Shown piece by piece: positions 29,686 to 38,625 of a DNA stretch of 64,000 nucleotides (position 1 is its first letter; each line of letters opens with the position of its first letter). The translations under genes and the position numbers were made by a program. The stretch spans positions 62,001-126,000 of the forward strand of contig NZ_VOSL01000044.1 in NCBI RefSeq assembly GCF_007997005.1, given 5' to 3'. The notes under the pieces were generated by a model that was not told the DNA's origin, did no database searches, and saw only the letters and a list, made by a program, of their open reading frames with translations. The stretch comes from Lujinxingia vulgaris (GTDB lineage Bacteria; Myxococcota_A; Bradymonadia; Bradymonadales; Bradymonadaceae).

Positions 29686-31995
29686 ATGATGGCGAGCAAC
29701 GATCTGCTAGAGCGCGTGGCCTCCGAGGTCCAGGACGACTTTCAGGACAACCACCGCATCATGAGCTTCCCGCAGTTTATGGAAGCCTTTGCGCAGCACC
29801 CTCGGCGCCACGCTCGCAGCAGCGCGCAGTATGTGCGCGATTGTTTTGAGTTTTTCGGCCGCGAGACCAAGCCGCAGTTCTGGGGCGAGGTGACGCATTT
29901 TGGCCTCTTCAACACGCCTTTTGATCAGGGGCGTAACCGCCTGGTCGGGCAGGAGCGCACCCAGGAGCAGGTCTTTAAGCTGCTCGAGAACTTCGTGCGC
30001 GAGGGCAAGGTCAACAAGTTGATCCTGCTTCACGGCCCCAACGGTAGTGCCAAGAGCACCTTTGTCGATACGGTGATGCGCGCGATGGAGCACTACTCCC
30101 ACACTGAGGAGGGCGCGCTCTACCGCTTCAACTGGATCTTCCCCACCGAGAAGCTCGCGCGCGGCAGCTCCATCGGGTTCGGGGGCTACCAGACCCGCAC
30201 CGTCGATGCGTCCACCCTGGAGAGCTTCGCGTTTCTCGACGAGGAGGACATCGACGCGAAGATCTCCAGCGATCTTAAAGATCACCCGCTGCTTTTGATC
30301 CCGCTCAAGCAGCGCCAGGCGCTGCTTCAGGAGTTCGTGGACGAGTGGATCATCCCCAGCGACAACAACGACAGCGACGCGCTGCGCGAGCGGCTCGACG
30401 GGGAGAGCGAGGAGGAGGGGGAGGCTCCCTTTACCTTCAGCGACACGATCCTCCGCGGGGATCTCAGCCACACCAACCGCCAGATCTTCGACGCGCTCCT
30501 GACGGCATACCGAGGCGACTTCGCCCGGGTGATGAAGCATGTGCAGGTGGAACGCTTTTATATCAGCCGCCGCTACCGCGCCGGGGCCGTCACGGTCGAG
30601 CCACAGATGCGGGTGGACGCCGGGCTCAGGCAGCTCACCGTCGATCGCAGCCTCTCGGCGCTTCCGGCGAGCCTGCAGAACCAGACGATCTTCGAGCCTT
30701 TCGGCGATCTCGTCGACGCCAACCGCGGCATCATCGAGTACGACGACCTCTTTAAGCGTCACCCCGATTTCAACAAATACCTGCTGGCCACCAGCGAGAA
30801 AGCCACCGTGTCGCTGGAGAACCGCATTCTTCACCTGGACACGGTGATGATGGCGACGGCCAACGAGGACTACCTCGACGCCTACAAGCAAACCGCCGAC
30901 TACTCCTCCTTTAAGGGTCGGGTGGAGCTTGTGCGGGTGCCGTATCTGCTCGACTACACCGTCGAGGAGATCATCTACCGCGAGCAGATCGCCAGCGTGA
31001 ATTTCACCAAGCGCATCGCGCCGCACACGACCTTTGTGGCGGCGTTGTGGGCGGTGCTCACGCGGCTGAAGCGTCCGCAGGCCGATCAGTACAGCGCCAC
31101 GATTCGCGACATCGTCGGCAGGCTCTCCCCTTTGGAGAAGGCCGACCTTTACGCCCACGGCCGCGTCCCCTCCAACATCGGGCCGGAGCGCGCGCGGGAG
31201 CTCAAGTCGATCGTGCCTCGCCTGATGGCCGAGGGGGAGGGGAGCGCCGATTATGAAGGGCGCTACGGTGCGAGCCCCCGCGAGATGAAGATGATCTTGC
31301 TCAACGCCAGCCAGAACGAGCGCTTCCCCACACTCTCACCGCTGGCGGTGTTTGAGGAGATGGGCAAGCTGGTGCGCGATCCCAGCGTCTTCCCTTTTTT
31401 GCAGATGAAGCCCGATGGCCCCTACTACCGCCACGATCAGTTCATCGATGTGGTGCGGGAGCGTTACCTGGACATCATCGACCTCGAGATCCGCAGCGCG
31501 ATGGGCCTCGTCGAAGAAGAGCAGTATGGCGAGTTCTTTACGCGTTACATCGACCACGTCAGCCAGTGGCTCAAGGGCGAGAAGGTCTACAACCGCATCA
31601 CCGGCAAGTACGAGAAGCCCGATGAGGAGCTGATGGCCGAGATGGAGGAGACCATCAACCACGAGGAAGATCCGGAAGACTTCCGCCGCGGGCTTATCAC
31701 GTCGATCGCGGCGTTCTCGATCGATAACCCGGGCATGAAGGTCGACTACCAGCAGATCTTTCCGATGTTCTTCGAGGCGCTCCAGGAGGCCTTCTTCGAG
31801 GAGCGCCAGCGTCAGATTCAGCGCATCGAAGAGAACCTGCTCACCTACTTCGAGAGTGAAGATGGCGCGCTGAGCAGCTCGGAGCGCCAGAGCGTGGAGA
31901 CGACGCTCAACAACCTGAAGTCACGCTACGGGTACTGCGATGAGAGCGCCCGGGAGGCGGTAGCCTTCTTGCTGTCGAATCGGTATAAGAGCTGA
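29686..31995 (+). CDS. prkA: PrkA-family serine protein kinase
   Basis: 769 residues, longer than E. coli YeaG (about 644). The N-terminal AAA domain has Walker A GPNGSAKST (about 117-125), typical of PrkA. NRGIIEYDDLFKR and a conserved LDTVMMATANEDYLDAYK follow. The C-terminal kinase region contains EEQYGEFFTRYIDHV, YNRITGKYEKPDEELM and INHEEDPEDFRR, close to YeaG/PrkA. AAAGG at 29676-29680 precedes the ATG pair at 29686/29689. PrkA kinases act in stress and stationary-phase or sporulation signalling, usually next to YeaH and SpoVR genes. Neither is present here; an exported coiled-coil protein and an OmpA-type lipoprotein follow instead. Confidence 0.93.
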   Translation: MMASNDLLERVASEVQDDFQDNHRIMSFPQFMEAFAQHPRRHARSSAQYVRDCFEFFGRETKPQFWGEVTHFGLFNTPFDQGRNRLVGQERTQEQVFKLLENFVREGKVNKLILLHGPNGSAKSTFVDTVMRAMEHYSHTEEGALYRFNWIFPTEKLARGSSIGFGGYQTRTVDASTLESFAFLDEEDIDAKISSDLKDHPLLLIPLKQRQALLQEFVDEWIIPSDNNDSDALRERLDGESEEEGEAPFTFSDTILRGDLSHTNRQIFDALLTAYRGDFARVMKHVQVERFYISRRYRAGAVTVEPQMRVDAGLRQLTVDRSLSALPASLQNQTIFEPFGDLVDANRGIIEYDDLFKRHPDFNKYLLATSEKATVSLENRILHLDTVMMATANEDYLDAYKQTADYSSFKGRVELVRVPYLLDYTVEEIIYREQIASVNFTKRIAPHTTFVAALWAVLTRLKRPQADQYSATIRDIVGRLSPLEKADLYAHGRVPSNIGPERARELKSIVPRLMAEGEGSADYEGRYGASPREMKMILLNASQNERFPTLSPLAVFEEMGKLVRDPSVFPFLQMKPDGPYYRHDQFIDVVRERYLDIIDLEIRSAMGLVEEEQYGEFFTRYIDHVSQWLKGEKVYNRITGKYEKPDEELMAEMEETINHEEDPEDFRRGLITSIAAFSIDNPGMKVDYQQIFPMFFEALQEAFFEERQRQIQRIEENLLTYFESEDGALSSSERQSVETTLNNLKSRYGYCDESAREAVAFLLSNRYKS

Positions 31996-32040
31996 AGGAT
32001 CACGGAATCCCAACGACACGACGTGTACGAGGAGAGCGAG

Positions 32041-32487
32041 ATGAGAGCAGTGGGGCAGAAGATGCTCTGGGTGGCCGTTCTTGCGGCGGTGACGCTGGTC
32101 GCCCAGCTCGGGTTTGCCAACAATCCGGAGCGCAGCCGTCAGCAGATCGGGGAGTTTCGCGCGCAGCTCGAAGAGTTGGAGTCCAGCGATCGTAAAGAGG
32201 TCGCCACGCGCGACGTCGAGATGATCGAAGGCTGGCTCCAGGAGGCCGAGGTGCTGCTGGCTAATGGTCAGCAGGAGGCGGTGACGATGCGCATGCGGCG
32301 GGTGGAGTACGGGCTGGATATGGTCCGGGCGCTTGTGCAGGCCGGCAACATTGACGCCAGCGCCGAGAGTCAGGAGGAGCGCTACCATCAGGCGCGCGCC
32401 GAGATCGAAGAGTTGCAGTCGGAGATCAGCGCGTTGGAGCGGCGTAAGGCGGAGCTCCAGGAAGAGCTTAACCGCGTCTCGCGGTGA
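32041..32487 (+). CDS. Exported coiled-coil protein of unknown function
   Basis: 148 residues from the ATG at 32041, with GGAGAG just upstream. Residues of about 8-26 form a signal peptide with a likely cut after FA-N. The rest is highly charged and helical; two heptad-like stretches (about 32-75 and 112-147) predict coiled coil. It has no Cys and no recognisable domain. It sits 45 nt after prkA and 60 nt before the OmpA lipoprotein, in a likely operon concerned with the envelope. Confidence 0.8.
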   Translation: MRAVGQKMLWVAVLAAVTLVAQLGFANNPERSRQQIGEFRAQLEELESSDRKEVATRDVEMIEGWLQEAEVLLANGQQEAVTMRMRRVEYGLDMVRALVQAGNIDASAESQEERYHQARAEIEELQSEISALERRKAELQEELNRVSR

Positions 32488-32547
32488 TAGCGCGAGTCCC
32501 TTCGACCTTGAGAAACGACCCGAACGATTCAGCCCGGGAGAAGTCAG

Positions 32548-33771
32548 ATGTCAGGCAGTCTTAAGAACAGGTTTGGGAAGATAATCGCCCTGGGGGCGGC
32601 GGGGGCAGCCAGCATGATGCTGGCCACAGGGTGCTCCCCGAGCCCGAAGTCCGATGAGCTCGTGGAGCTGGAGCGTATGCTTCAGGACCCGGCGGCTCAG
32701 GAGCTGCGCGAGATTCCCAACGCGGCGCGCTACCATCAGGAGGCCCGTCAGCTGCGGCGCGTCGCCGAGGAGGCCCGTGAGGAGCGCCGTGACGAGCTCT
32801 CTCGGGAGTACGCCATCCTGGGCACGCTGCGCTACCGCACCGCGGTGGCGGTGGCGTCGCAGTTCGAGGCCGCAGAGCGCCTTAAAGCGGCCAACGCAAA
32901 GATTGAAGAGGTGAACCCGGAGCTGCGCGCGACCAACGAGAGCCGCAACGCGCTGGCCCGGGATATTCAACAGCTCGACAGTGATATTCGCGCGGCGGTG
33001 CGGGAGCAGGAAGCCCGCCGGCGAGCGGATGCTTCTCGCCGCGAGAGCACCTTTGAGGCTGCCCAGGCGGCCAGCACGGACACGACCTCGGAGAATCTTC
33101 AGCAGGTCAACGCGCGCATTGAGGCCGCCGAGGCCGCGCGTGCAGCCGCGCTGGAGTACAAGGCCGACGCGTACGAGCGCAGCCGCGCGGTCTTCAATCG
33201 GGCCGAGTCTCAGCTGAGCAACGCGCGTTCCCTTCTGCAGAGCCAGCCCGGCGCGGCCGGCACCATCCTGCAGCAGGTCAACTTCGCGGTGCAGCTCTTT
33301 GAAGAGGCGGAATCCACAGCGCGCCCCATCCACGAGGAGATGGTCGAGAAGATGCGTCCCGAGAACCGCATCTCGGTGCTGCGGCAGAAGGCCCGCGACA
33401 ACTTCGGCGGCCCCTACACCGAAGAAGAGTACCAGGGCATTCGTATCGTGATGGCACGTATGTTCGTGCCGCAGGAGGCGAACTTCCGCCCGAACACCGA
33501 CGCGATGCTCGACGTGCTCGCGCGCCTGACCAATGAGTACGAGGAGTTCTCGATTCAGATCGAGGGGTATACCCAGCGCCGAGGTAACGTGACCGAGAAC
33601 CTGGCCACCTCGCAGCTGCGCGCTCACCGCGTGCGCGACTTTTTGGTGGAGCGGGGCGTCGACGCCTCCCGCATCTCCACCGAGGGCTTTGGCCAGGAGC
33701 GCGTGCGTTTCAGCGATGACGCTGAAAATAACGATCGCGTGGAGATCATCCTGAGGCATAGCGGCAACTGA
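32548..33771 (+). CDS. OmpA-domain lipoprotein with coiled-coil stalk
   Basis: 407 residues. The signal peptide ends in a lipobox (LATGC, Cys about 29). A long Ala/Glu/Arg-rich coiled coil (about 50-265), reminiscent of DUF4398-type proteins, precedes a C-terminal OmpA/Pal domain (about 300-405) with FRPNTDAMLDVLA, the peptidoglycan-binding ATSQLRAHRVRDFLVERGV box and a final NDRVEIIL strand. It would tether the outer membrane to peptidoglycan. GGGAG lies about 9 nt before the ATG. Confidence 0.9.
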   Translation: MSGSLKNRFGKIIALGAAGAASMMLATGCSPSPKSDELVELERMLQDPAAQELREIPNAARYHQEARQLRRVAEEAREERRDELSREYAILGTLRYRTAVAVASQFEAAERLKAANAKIEEVNPELRATNESRNALARDIQQLDSDIRAAVREQEARRRADASRRESTFEAAQAASTDTTSENLQQVNARIEAAEAARAAALEYKADAYERSRAVFNRAESQLSNARSLLQSQPGAAGTILQQVNFAVQLFEEAESTARPIHEEMVEKMRPENRISVLRQKARDNFGGPYTEEEYQGIRIVMARMFVPQEANFRPNTDAMLDVLARLTNEYEEFSIQIEGYTQRRGNVTENLATSQLRAHRVRDFLVERGVDASRISTEGFGQERVRFSDDAENNDRVEIILRHSGN

Positions 33772-33779
33772 GTGTGGCC

Positions 33780-35210
33780 ATGTCGCGTCGTCTCAACCTG
33801 AGCACGTCCCCAGTGGACCTTGCGCGCCTCGTGCTCGCCAGTGTCGACGGGGACGTGCTTTTTTTTGATTCGCAGATCACCGCGTCGGCGCATGCTCGCT
33901 GGTCGATGCTGATGTGGGATCCGGGCTGCTGGCTGGAAGAGTCGCCGGTGGGCTCCGGGCGAATCGTCGAGCGCCCCTCCGGGCGTGTGGTGGAGGATGT
34001 GCCGGCTTGGATGCGTCAGGCGCACGGGCAGGACACCGCCTCCACGGCGTCCGTCGGGCTTCCGTTCTGCGGAGGGCTCGCCGGGTTTTGGGGCTACGAG
34101 TGCGGCGCCTACCTCGATGATCTTCGAGCGGAGCTGCCGCGCGATGACTCGCCATTGCTCTGGGTCGGAGCGTTTGAGGGCGCGTTGATCTTCGACCATC
34201 ACGAGGGCGACTGGTGGGCAAGCGGGACCCCGGCGTGGATTGAGGGGGCGATGGCGTGGCTCGATGCGCAGGGGGCGGGGGAGGCTTCTGAGCCCGAGGT
34301 GATCGACGTGGCCGAGCGTCGGCCCGTGGCGATCCACGAGGTCGAGGGGGAGGTGTACCGGCGCGGGGTGCGGGCGGGCGTGGAGGCGATCTTTGAGGGG
34401 GAGCTCTTTGAGGTCAACTACAGCGAGCGGTGGGGCGCGACGTGGAAGGCCGGCGGTTGGGAGCTCTACCGACGCCTGCGCGACGCGGCGCCCGGACCTT
34501 ACGGCGGCCTGGTACGAGCCGGGGCGACCACGATCGCGTCGGTGAGCCCCGAGCAGTTCGTTGAGGTTCGGCAAGGCGGGAGGGTGCAGACGCGGCCCAT
34601 CAAAGGGACGCGCCCCCGCGGCGCGTCATCCGAGGAGGATGCTAAGCTGGCCGCAGAGCTCTGCGCCAGCGCCAAAGATCGGGCTGAGAATGTGATGATC
34701 GTCGATCTGATGCGCAACGATCTCACCCGGGTGTGCGAGCCCGGGAGCGTGGAGGTCAGCGAGCTCTGTGGCCTGCACAGCTTCGCTTCGGTGCATCATC
34801 TGATCTCGACGGTCGAAGGGCGGCTCGCGTCAGGTGCCGATGCGCTCGATGTGCTGACCGCGTGTTTTCCCGCAGGGAGCATCACCGGCGCGCCGCGACT
34901 GCGCGCCATGGAGTGGATCGCCGCGAATGAGGCCAGCGCCCGCGGTCCGTATACGGGCTCAATGTTTTACTGGTCTGCCGACGGCAACTTCGACAGCAAC
35001 GTGTTGATCCGCACCGCTACGCTGACCGGGCATCGGGTGCGTTACGGCGCCGGCGGTGCGGTGGTCGCCGACTCCGACCCGGCCGGCGAGTGGGAGGAGG
35101 CCCGCTGGAAAGCTCGCCCCTTGTTCAACGCGCTTGGCATCCTCGTGGAAGGAGGGGGAAGCCCGGCCGACCGCGCAGCGGTCGCCGAAGAGGTGGACGA
35201 TGAGGGATGA
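33780..35210 (+). CDS. pabB: Aminodeoxychorismate synthase component I (PabB)
   Basis: 476 residues from the ATG at 33780; a GTG at 33774 is an equally possible start. The chorismate-binding core contains VNYSERW, the PIKGTRPRG box that separates PabB from anthranilate synthase, DLMRNDLTRVCEPGSV and FPAGSITGAPRLRAMEWI. It makes 4-amino-4-deoxychorismate from chorismate using ammonia from PabA, leading to folate. It overlaps pabC by 11 nt, and pabA follows, so the three genes form a p-aminobenzoate operon. Confidence 0.93.
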   Translation: MSRRLNLSTSPVDLARLVLASVDGDVLFFDSQITASAHARWSMLMWDPGCWLEESPVGSGRIVERPSGRVVEDVPAWMRQAHGQDTASTASVGLPFCGGLAGFWGYECGAYLDDLRAELPRDDSPLLWVGAFEGALIFDHHEGDWWASGTPAWIEGAMAWLDAQGAGEASEPEVIDVAERRPVAIHEVEGEVYRRGVRAGVEAIFEGELFEVNYSERWGATWKAGGWELYRRLRDAAPGPYGGLVRAGATTIASVSPEQFVEVRQGGRVQTRPIKGTRPRGASSEEDAKLAAELCASAKDRAENVMIVDLMRNDLTRVCEPGSVEVSELCGLHSFASVHHLISTVEGRLASGADALDVLTACFPAGSITGAPRLRAMEWIAANEASARGPYTGSMFYWSADGNFDSNVLIRTATLTGHRVRYGAGGAVVADSDPAGEWEEARWKARPLFNALGILVEGGGSPADRAAVAEEVDDEG

Positions 35211-35931
35211 TCGCAGCTTTCTGTACGGCGACGGACTTTTTGAGACGGTGCGAGTGGAGGCGTCGGAGGTTCGTTTTCTGACGCGTCATTGCGCCCGGCT
35301 GCGACGCTCGGGCGCCGCGCTGGGGTTTAACGCCGCGCAGATTGAGGAAGCCTGCGCGCTGCTTGCCAGGCCAGAGGGGCGAGAGGGCCTCTGGAGGGTG
35401 ACGGTGAGCCGTCGTGACCCTGGGATTGCGTTTGGGGGAAGCGGGCAGGTCTGCGGTCGGTGGCGGCCCGGTTTGCCTGTGGCGAAGCCGGTCACGTTGG
35501 TCACGATGCCCGGGTTTTACCTGCCCGACGACGCGCTCGCGGAACATAAGACGACAAGCTGGCTGCGATCGGTGGAGCTGCGTCGCCGCGCCCAGCTCCT
35601 CGGCGCTGACGATGGTGTGGGTGTGAGTGCGGATGGGCGCGTCGGGGAGTGCAGCGCGGCCAACCTTCTGGTGCTTCTTGAGGACCAGTGGGTCACGCCT
35701 CCAGTCCGGGGGATCTTGCCTGGCGTCACCCGTGAGGTGCTACTGGAGTGTTCGTCACAACGCGGACGCAGGGTTGAGGAAGTTGAAGTAACACATGAAG
35801 ATCTGAGCCGTGCCAGGGCGATCGCGCTTGTATCGACAGGGGTTGGCGTGCAGGAGGCGCGGTCGATCGACGGGCGAGAACTCGCGTTGGGGCAGATTGC
35901 CAAGATTAAAGTGCTACTTGAGGATTTGTGA
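35200..35931 (+). CDS. pabC: 4-amino-4-deoxychorismate lyase (PabC), class IV aminotransferase fold
   Basis: 243 residues from the ATG at 35200, with GAGG about 7 nt upstream inside pabB. Fold-type IV PLP features are FLYGDGLFETVRV near the start, the Schiff-base Lys in HKTTSWLRSVELRRRA, and GECSAANLLVLL plus ILPGVTREVLLE toward the end. Position between pabB and pabA supports the lyase that yields p-aminobenzoate and pyruvate. A D-amino-acid or branched-chain aminotransferase is the alternative on sequence alone. Confidence 0.88.
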   Translation: MRDDRSFLYGDGLFETVRVEASEVRFLTRHCARLRRSGAALGFNAAQIEEACALLARPEGREGLWRVTVSRRDPGIAFGGSGQVCGRWRPGLPVAKPVTLVTMPGFYLPDDALAEHKTTSWLRSVELRRRAQLLGADDGVGVSADGRVGECSAANLLVLLEDQWVTPPVRGILPGVTREVLLECSSQRGRRVEEVEVTHEDLSRARAIALVSTGVGVQEARSIDGRELALGQIAKIKVLLEDL

Positions 35932-36548
35932 TGCGCTGGACGCGACGCGACCCAAATGACTGGGCCCTCCGCGCCCCGGGGCAGGTGGTGCTGTTGGATA
36001 ACAGGGACTCGTTTGTGTTCAACCTGGCCGACCGGCTGGTGCGAGCCGGGGTGACGCCGGCGGTGGTGCGTAGCGACGCGATCACGCTCTCTGCGCTGCT
36101 GGAGGCCCGCCCTTCAGCGCTTGTGGTGTCACCGGGTCCAGGGCATCCGCGGGATGCGGGCGTCAGCGAGGCGGCGATCGAGGCCCTCTCCGGTCAGGTG
36201 CCCATCCTGGGGGTGTGCCTCGGCCACCAGGCGATCGCGCGTGTCTTCGGCACGCCGGTGGTGCGCAGCGAAAAGCCGCGCCACGGTATGGCCAGCGCCA
36301 TTACCCATGATGGCAGTGGGATCTTTAAAGGGATGGATGAGGTGTTGCCGATGGCGCGCTATCACAGCCTGGTGGCGCGCGCGCCACTTGCGTCGCCGCT
36401 GGTGGCGAACGCCTGGGCAGACGGGTTTGTGATGGGCCTCCGGCACGAGGCCCACCCGACGCACGGGGTTCAGTTTCACCCCGAGTCGATCCTGAGCCCG
36501 GCGGGCCTGGCCATGCTGCGCAACGTTCTGGCGCTCATCTCCGGCTGA
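35931..36548 (+). CDS. pabA: Aminodeoxychorismate synthase glutamine amidotransferase (PabA)
   Basis: 205 residues. The class I amidotransferase features are LLDNRDSFVFNLAD, VVSPGPGHPRDAG, the nucleophile in GVCLGHQAIA, and the catalytic His-Glu in HGVQFHPESIL. It supplies ammonia to PabB and could also serve anthranilate synthase, since PabA/TrpG are interchangeable in many bacteria. An N-terminal extension of about 17 basic residues precedes the first strand. The ATG at 35931 shares a base with the pabC stop (TGATG), and GAGG is upstream. Confidence 0.93.
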   Translation: MRWTRRDPNDWALRAPGQVVLLDNRDSFVFNLADRLVRAGVTPAVVRSDAITLSALLEARPSALVVSPGPGHPRDAGVSEAAIEALSGQVPILGVCLGHQAIARVFGTPVVRSEKPRHGMASAITHDGSGIFKGMDEVLPMARYHSLVARAPLASPLVANAWADGFVMGLRHEAHPTHGVQFHPESILSPAGLAMLRNVLALISG

Positions 36549-36563
36549 GAGCGCCGCTACAAC

Positions 36564-37886
36564 TCAAGACTCGCCAAAGGTTCCCGGCTCGACGAGCAGG
36601 GCCTTGCCACCGGCGCTTTGCAGCACGTCTTTGAAGGAGAGGGCGCGATCGCGGGAGAGTCCCCAGGCGATGACGCAGGGCGCGCTCTCGGCGAGCCGCT
36701 CGGCGGCGGCGTAGTCGATGGAGAGGAGGATGGTGAGCACCTGGTTGATGCGTCGCTCGGAGTAGCCAGGGTGGCGTAAGACGAGGTCGACCAGGGCGGT
36801 CTGCGCGTCGTCGCGTTTGAGGCGGCTGTCGGTGAAGTCACCCTGAACAAGCTCTCGGGCGGTGGAGGCGCTGGCGCTGCTCAGGTCGAAGACCACACCG
36901 CTGTCGGCGCTCTCGGACGCTCGATGGTGGGAGGGCGACGCGGTGTCGAGCACCGGGGCAGGTCGAGAGGCCGAGGACGTGGTGGGTCGCGGCGAGGGGA
37001 GCACGACCTCATTGATGCCCAGATAGTCTTGAAGGTCGCCACCGGCGGCGATGTAGTCGCCCAGGCGCTTGCAGAAGCGCTCCAGATCGCTGGCGAGCTC
37101 CCGCCTGCTGCCCAGGTAGCGCTCGGGCTCGATGGCCAGCGAGAGCGTGTGGGGCGATGATTGATCGGCGGCCTGCTGCGCTTGAACATCGTAGCGCGCG
37201 TGCAGGAAATGGGAGAGCGCGTGGACCAGCCGCTGCGACTCGGCGCTACCCAGCACATGGCTGAGATGAACGTTCAACGTCAGCGCTCCCTGTCCGCTGT
37301 CGATCACCTCCAGACGCTGAGCGCCCGCCGCGTTGGCGGTGGCGCCGTCGGTACTCGGAGGGGTGGTGTCACCCTGTCCAATGGTCTCAAAGGGCGAGCC
37401 GGACGTTGCTGCAGCGGAGGGTTGTTCCTCGACGGACGCGCTCGGAGGCACGCCAGAAGCACCGAAGAAGGTGAGCCACCCGTTGGCGCTATTCACCTCG
37501 GAGGCCCGCGCCATAAACGCGAGCAGCGCGTCGAGCGAGGCGTAAAGCGCGTCGGCATTCGCGAGCGTCGCGCGCAGGTTCGCGGGCATCTCCGCCGAGA
37601 CGAGCTCCCACGACGCCGGGGTTGCGCGGCTGAGCCACTGACAGGCGGCGTTGGCCAGGCGGGTCTCCTGCCCCTCGGGAGGGCCGGCGGCGAGCTCGAC
37701 GAAGGCCGTGGCTTGCTCACCGTCCTCGCTGATCAGAAGTCGAACAAAGCTATGCTTTTCAAAGGCCGCGAGGCCCTGGTGCCAGGAGGTGCCAGGCGTT
37801 GAGCCCGGCGGGGCCGGGGCCGGGTGGAGTTCCATCCCACGGCTCTCAAAGACTTCGTTCCAGGTGGCGCTGATCGACTCTCCCAT
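36564..37886 (-). CDS. Unknown protein ending in an L7/L12-C-terminal-like domain
   Basis: 440 residues from the ATG at 37886, with GAGG 5 nt upstream; an ATG at 37904 is possible. No signal peptide. The N-terminal half (about 1-130) and the middle (about 195-300, helical) match no family I know and are joined by Ser/Pro/Ala-rich linkers. The last 75 residues read as a ribosomal L7/L12 C-terminal-like fold: INQVLTILLSIDYAAAERLA, then ESAPCVIAWGLSRDRALSFK and a final AGGKALLVEPG. This parallels the L7/L12 pattern AVRxxTGLxLKEAKxLVExAP...AGAxVEV. It lies downstream of and convergent with pabA, 15 nt apart. Role unknown. Confidence 0.8.
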   Translation of the reverse strand: MGESISATWNEVFESRGMELHPAPAPPGSTPGTSWHQGLAAFEKHSFVRLLISEDGEQATAFVELAAGPPEGQETRLANAACQWLSRATPASWELVSAEMPANLRATLANADALYASLDALLAFMARASEVNSANGWLTFFGASGVPPSASVEEQPSAAATSGSPFETIGQGDTTPPSTDGATANAAGAQRLEVIDSGQGALTLNVHLSHVLGSAESQRLVHALSHFLHARYDVQAQQAADQSSPHTLSLAIEPERYLGSRRELASDLERFCKRLGDYIAAGGDLQDYLGINEVVLPSPRPTTSSASRPAPVLDTASPSHHRASESADSGVVFDLSSASASTARELVQGDFTDSRLKRDDAQTALVDLVLRHPGYSERRINQVLTILLSIDYAAAERLAESAPCVIAWGLSRDRALSFKDVLQSAGGKALLVEPGTFGES

Positions 37887-38004
37887 CTCTTCCTCGTGGC
37901 GCATGCGGTGTTGGACTCGCCATTATGTATGCGTCGCGATCGGGTGCGGGGCAAGCCGGGGCTTCAAACTTTTGGGGAGCAGGGCGCGCTCCGGGCAAAA
38001 AAAG

Positions 38005-38030
38005 AGCCCCTCCGAAGCTTCGGAGGGGCT
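38005..38030 (-). terminator. Intrinsic terminator of the 67-residue protein gene
   Basis: A 26-bp perfect palindrome built on AGCCCCTCCGAAG. On the minus strand it is followed by C and seven T. It lies about 75 nt past the stop of the small gene at 38104-38307. Confidence 0.9.
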
Positions 38031-38103
38031 TTACACATCGGTGGAGCGCGCCGGCGCCAGCAGTAAGGGGGGCGTCCGGTTTAGACATGCTCCTCAAGCG
38101 CGT

Positions 38104-38307
38104 TCAGGTCATGATGCTGTAGCCATCATTCATATCGATGATGATCACGCCGCGCGAGGACTCTTCGGTCTCGTCTTCGTCATGCTCATCGGGGGTATCG
38201 TGGTGCCGGGGGATGTGGAGGGGCAGTCGGAGAGCTTCCGGCTGCCAGCTGGTGTCGTGTTCGCGTTGGCGTTTGAGTTCGTCGTAGATGATCTGATCCG
38301 ACAGCAT
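38104..38307 (-). CDS. Small acidic protein of unknown function
   Basis: 67 residues from the ATG at 38307, which has AAGGAG 7 nt upstream, an excellent site. The sequence has a helical start (MLSDQIIYDELKRQREHD), a Trp-Gln-Pro-Glu then ALRLPLHIPR segment, an Asp/Glu/His-rich middle and a hydrophobic tail (RGVIIIDMNDG). It has its own promoter at 38432-38460 and terminator at 38005-38030, so it is a genuine single-gene unit. The order (helix, LPLxxPR, acidic stretch, GVIIIDM tail) looks like a conserved small family, but I cannot name one. Confidence 0.78.
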   Translation of the reverse strand: MLSDQIIYDELKRQREHDTSWQPEALRLPLHIPRHHDTPDEHDEDETEESSRGVIIIDMNDGYSIMT

Positions 38308-38431
38308 GGCGCGACTCCTTCGGTGCTCGATACGGTTGCCCGGGCCGGGGGCCGGGCGGTACTGAAACGTCACCTCTTCTCTTGCCTTTCCGCAGACTTA
38401 ACGAGCGAGAGACTTCCAGTCTTCCTGAATC

Positions 38432-38460
38432 ATTTTAAGGAGACTGTAATAAAAGTCCAA
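38432..38460 (-). promoter_or_regulatory. Candidate promoter of the 67-residue protein gene
   Basis: On the minus strand TTGGAC (38460-38455) and TAAAAT (38437-38432) are 17 bp apart. The -10 matches 5 of 6 and the -35 3 of 6. This AT-rich patch stands out from the GC-rich surroundings. The leader would be about 118 nt. Nothing else is seen in the 38308-38625 spacer. Confidence 0.5.
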
Positions 38461-38625
38461 CCCTCCGGCGGAGAAAAGTGCCCGAAGAGGGGCTCAGCCT
38501 TGTATGGTGCGGGCTTCAGCATAGGAGGAGACGCGCCTGCGTCCAAGAAATTCGGTGCGCGTCACGAAGAGAAACGTGACACCGAGGGGGGAAGAGGCGC
38601 TTTGAGGGGGGCTTTGGGCGCAGCG

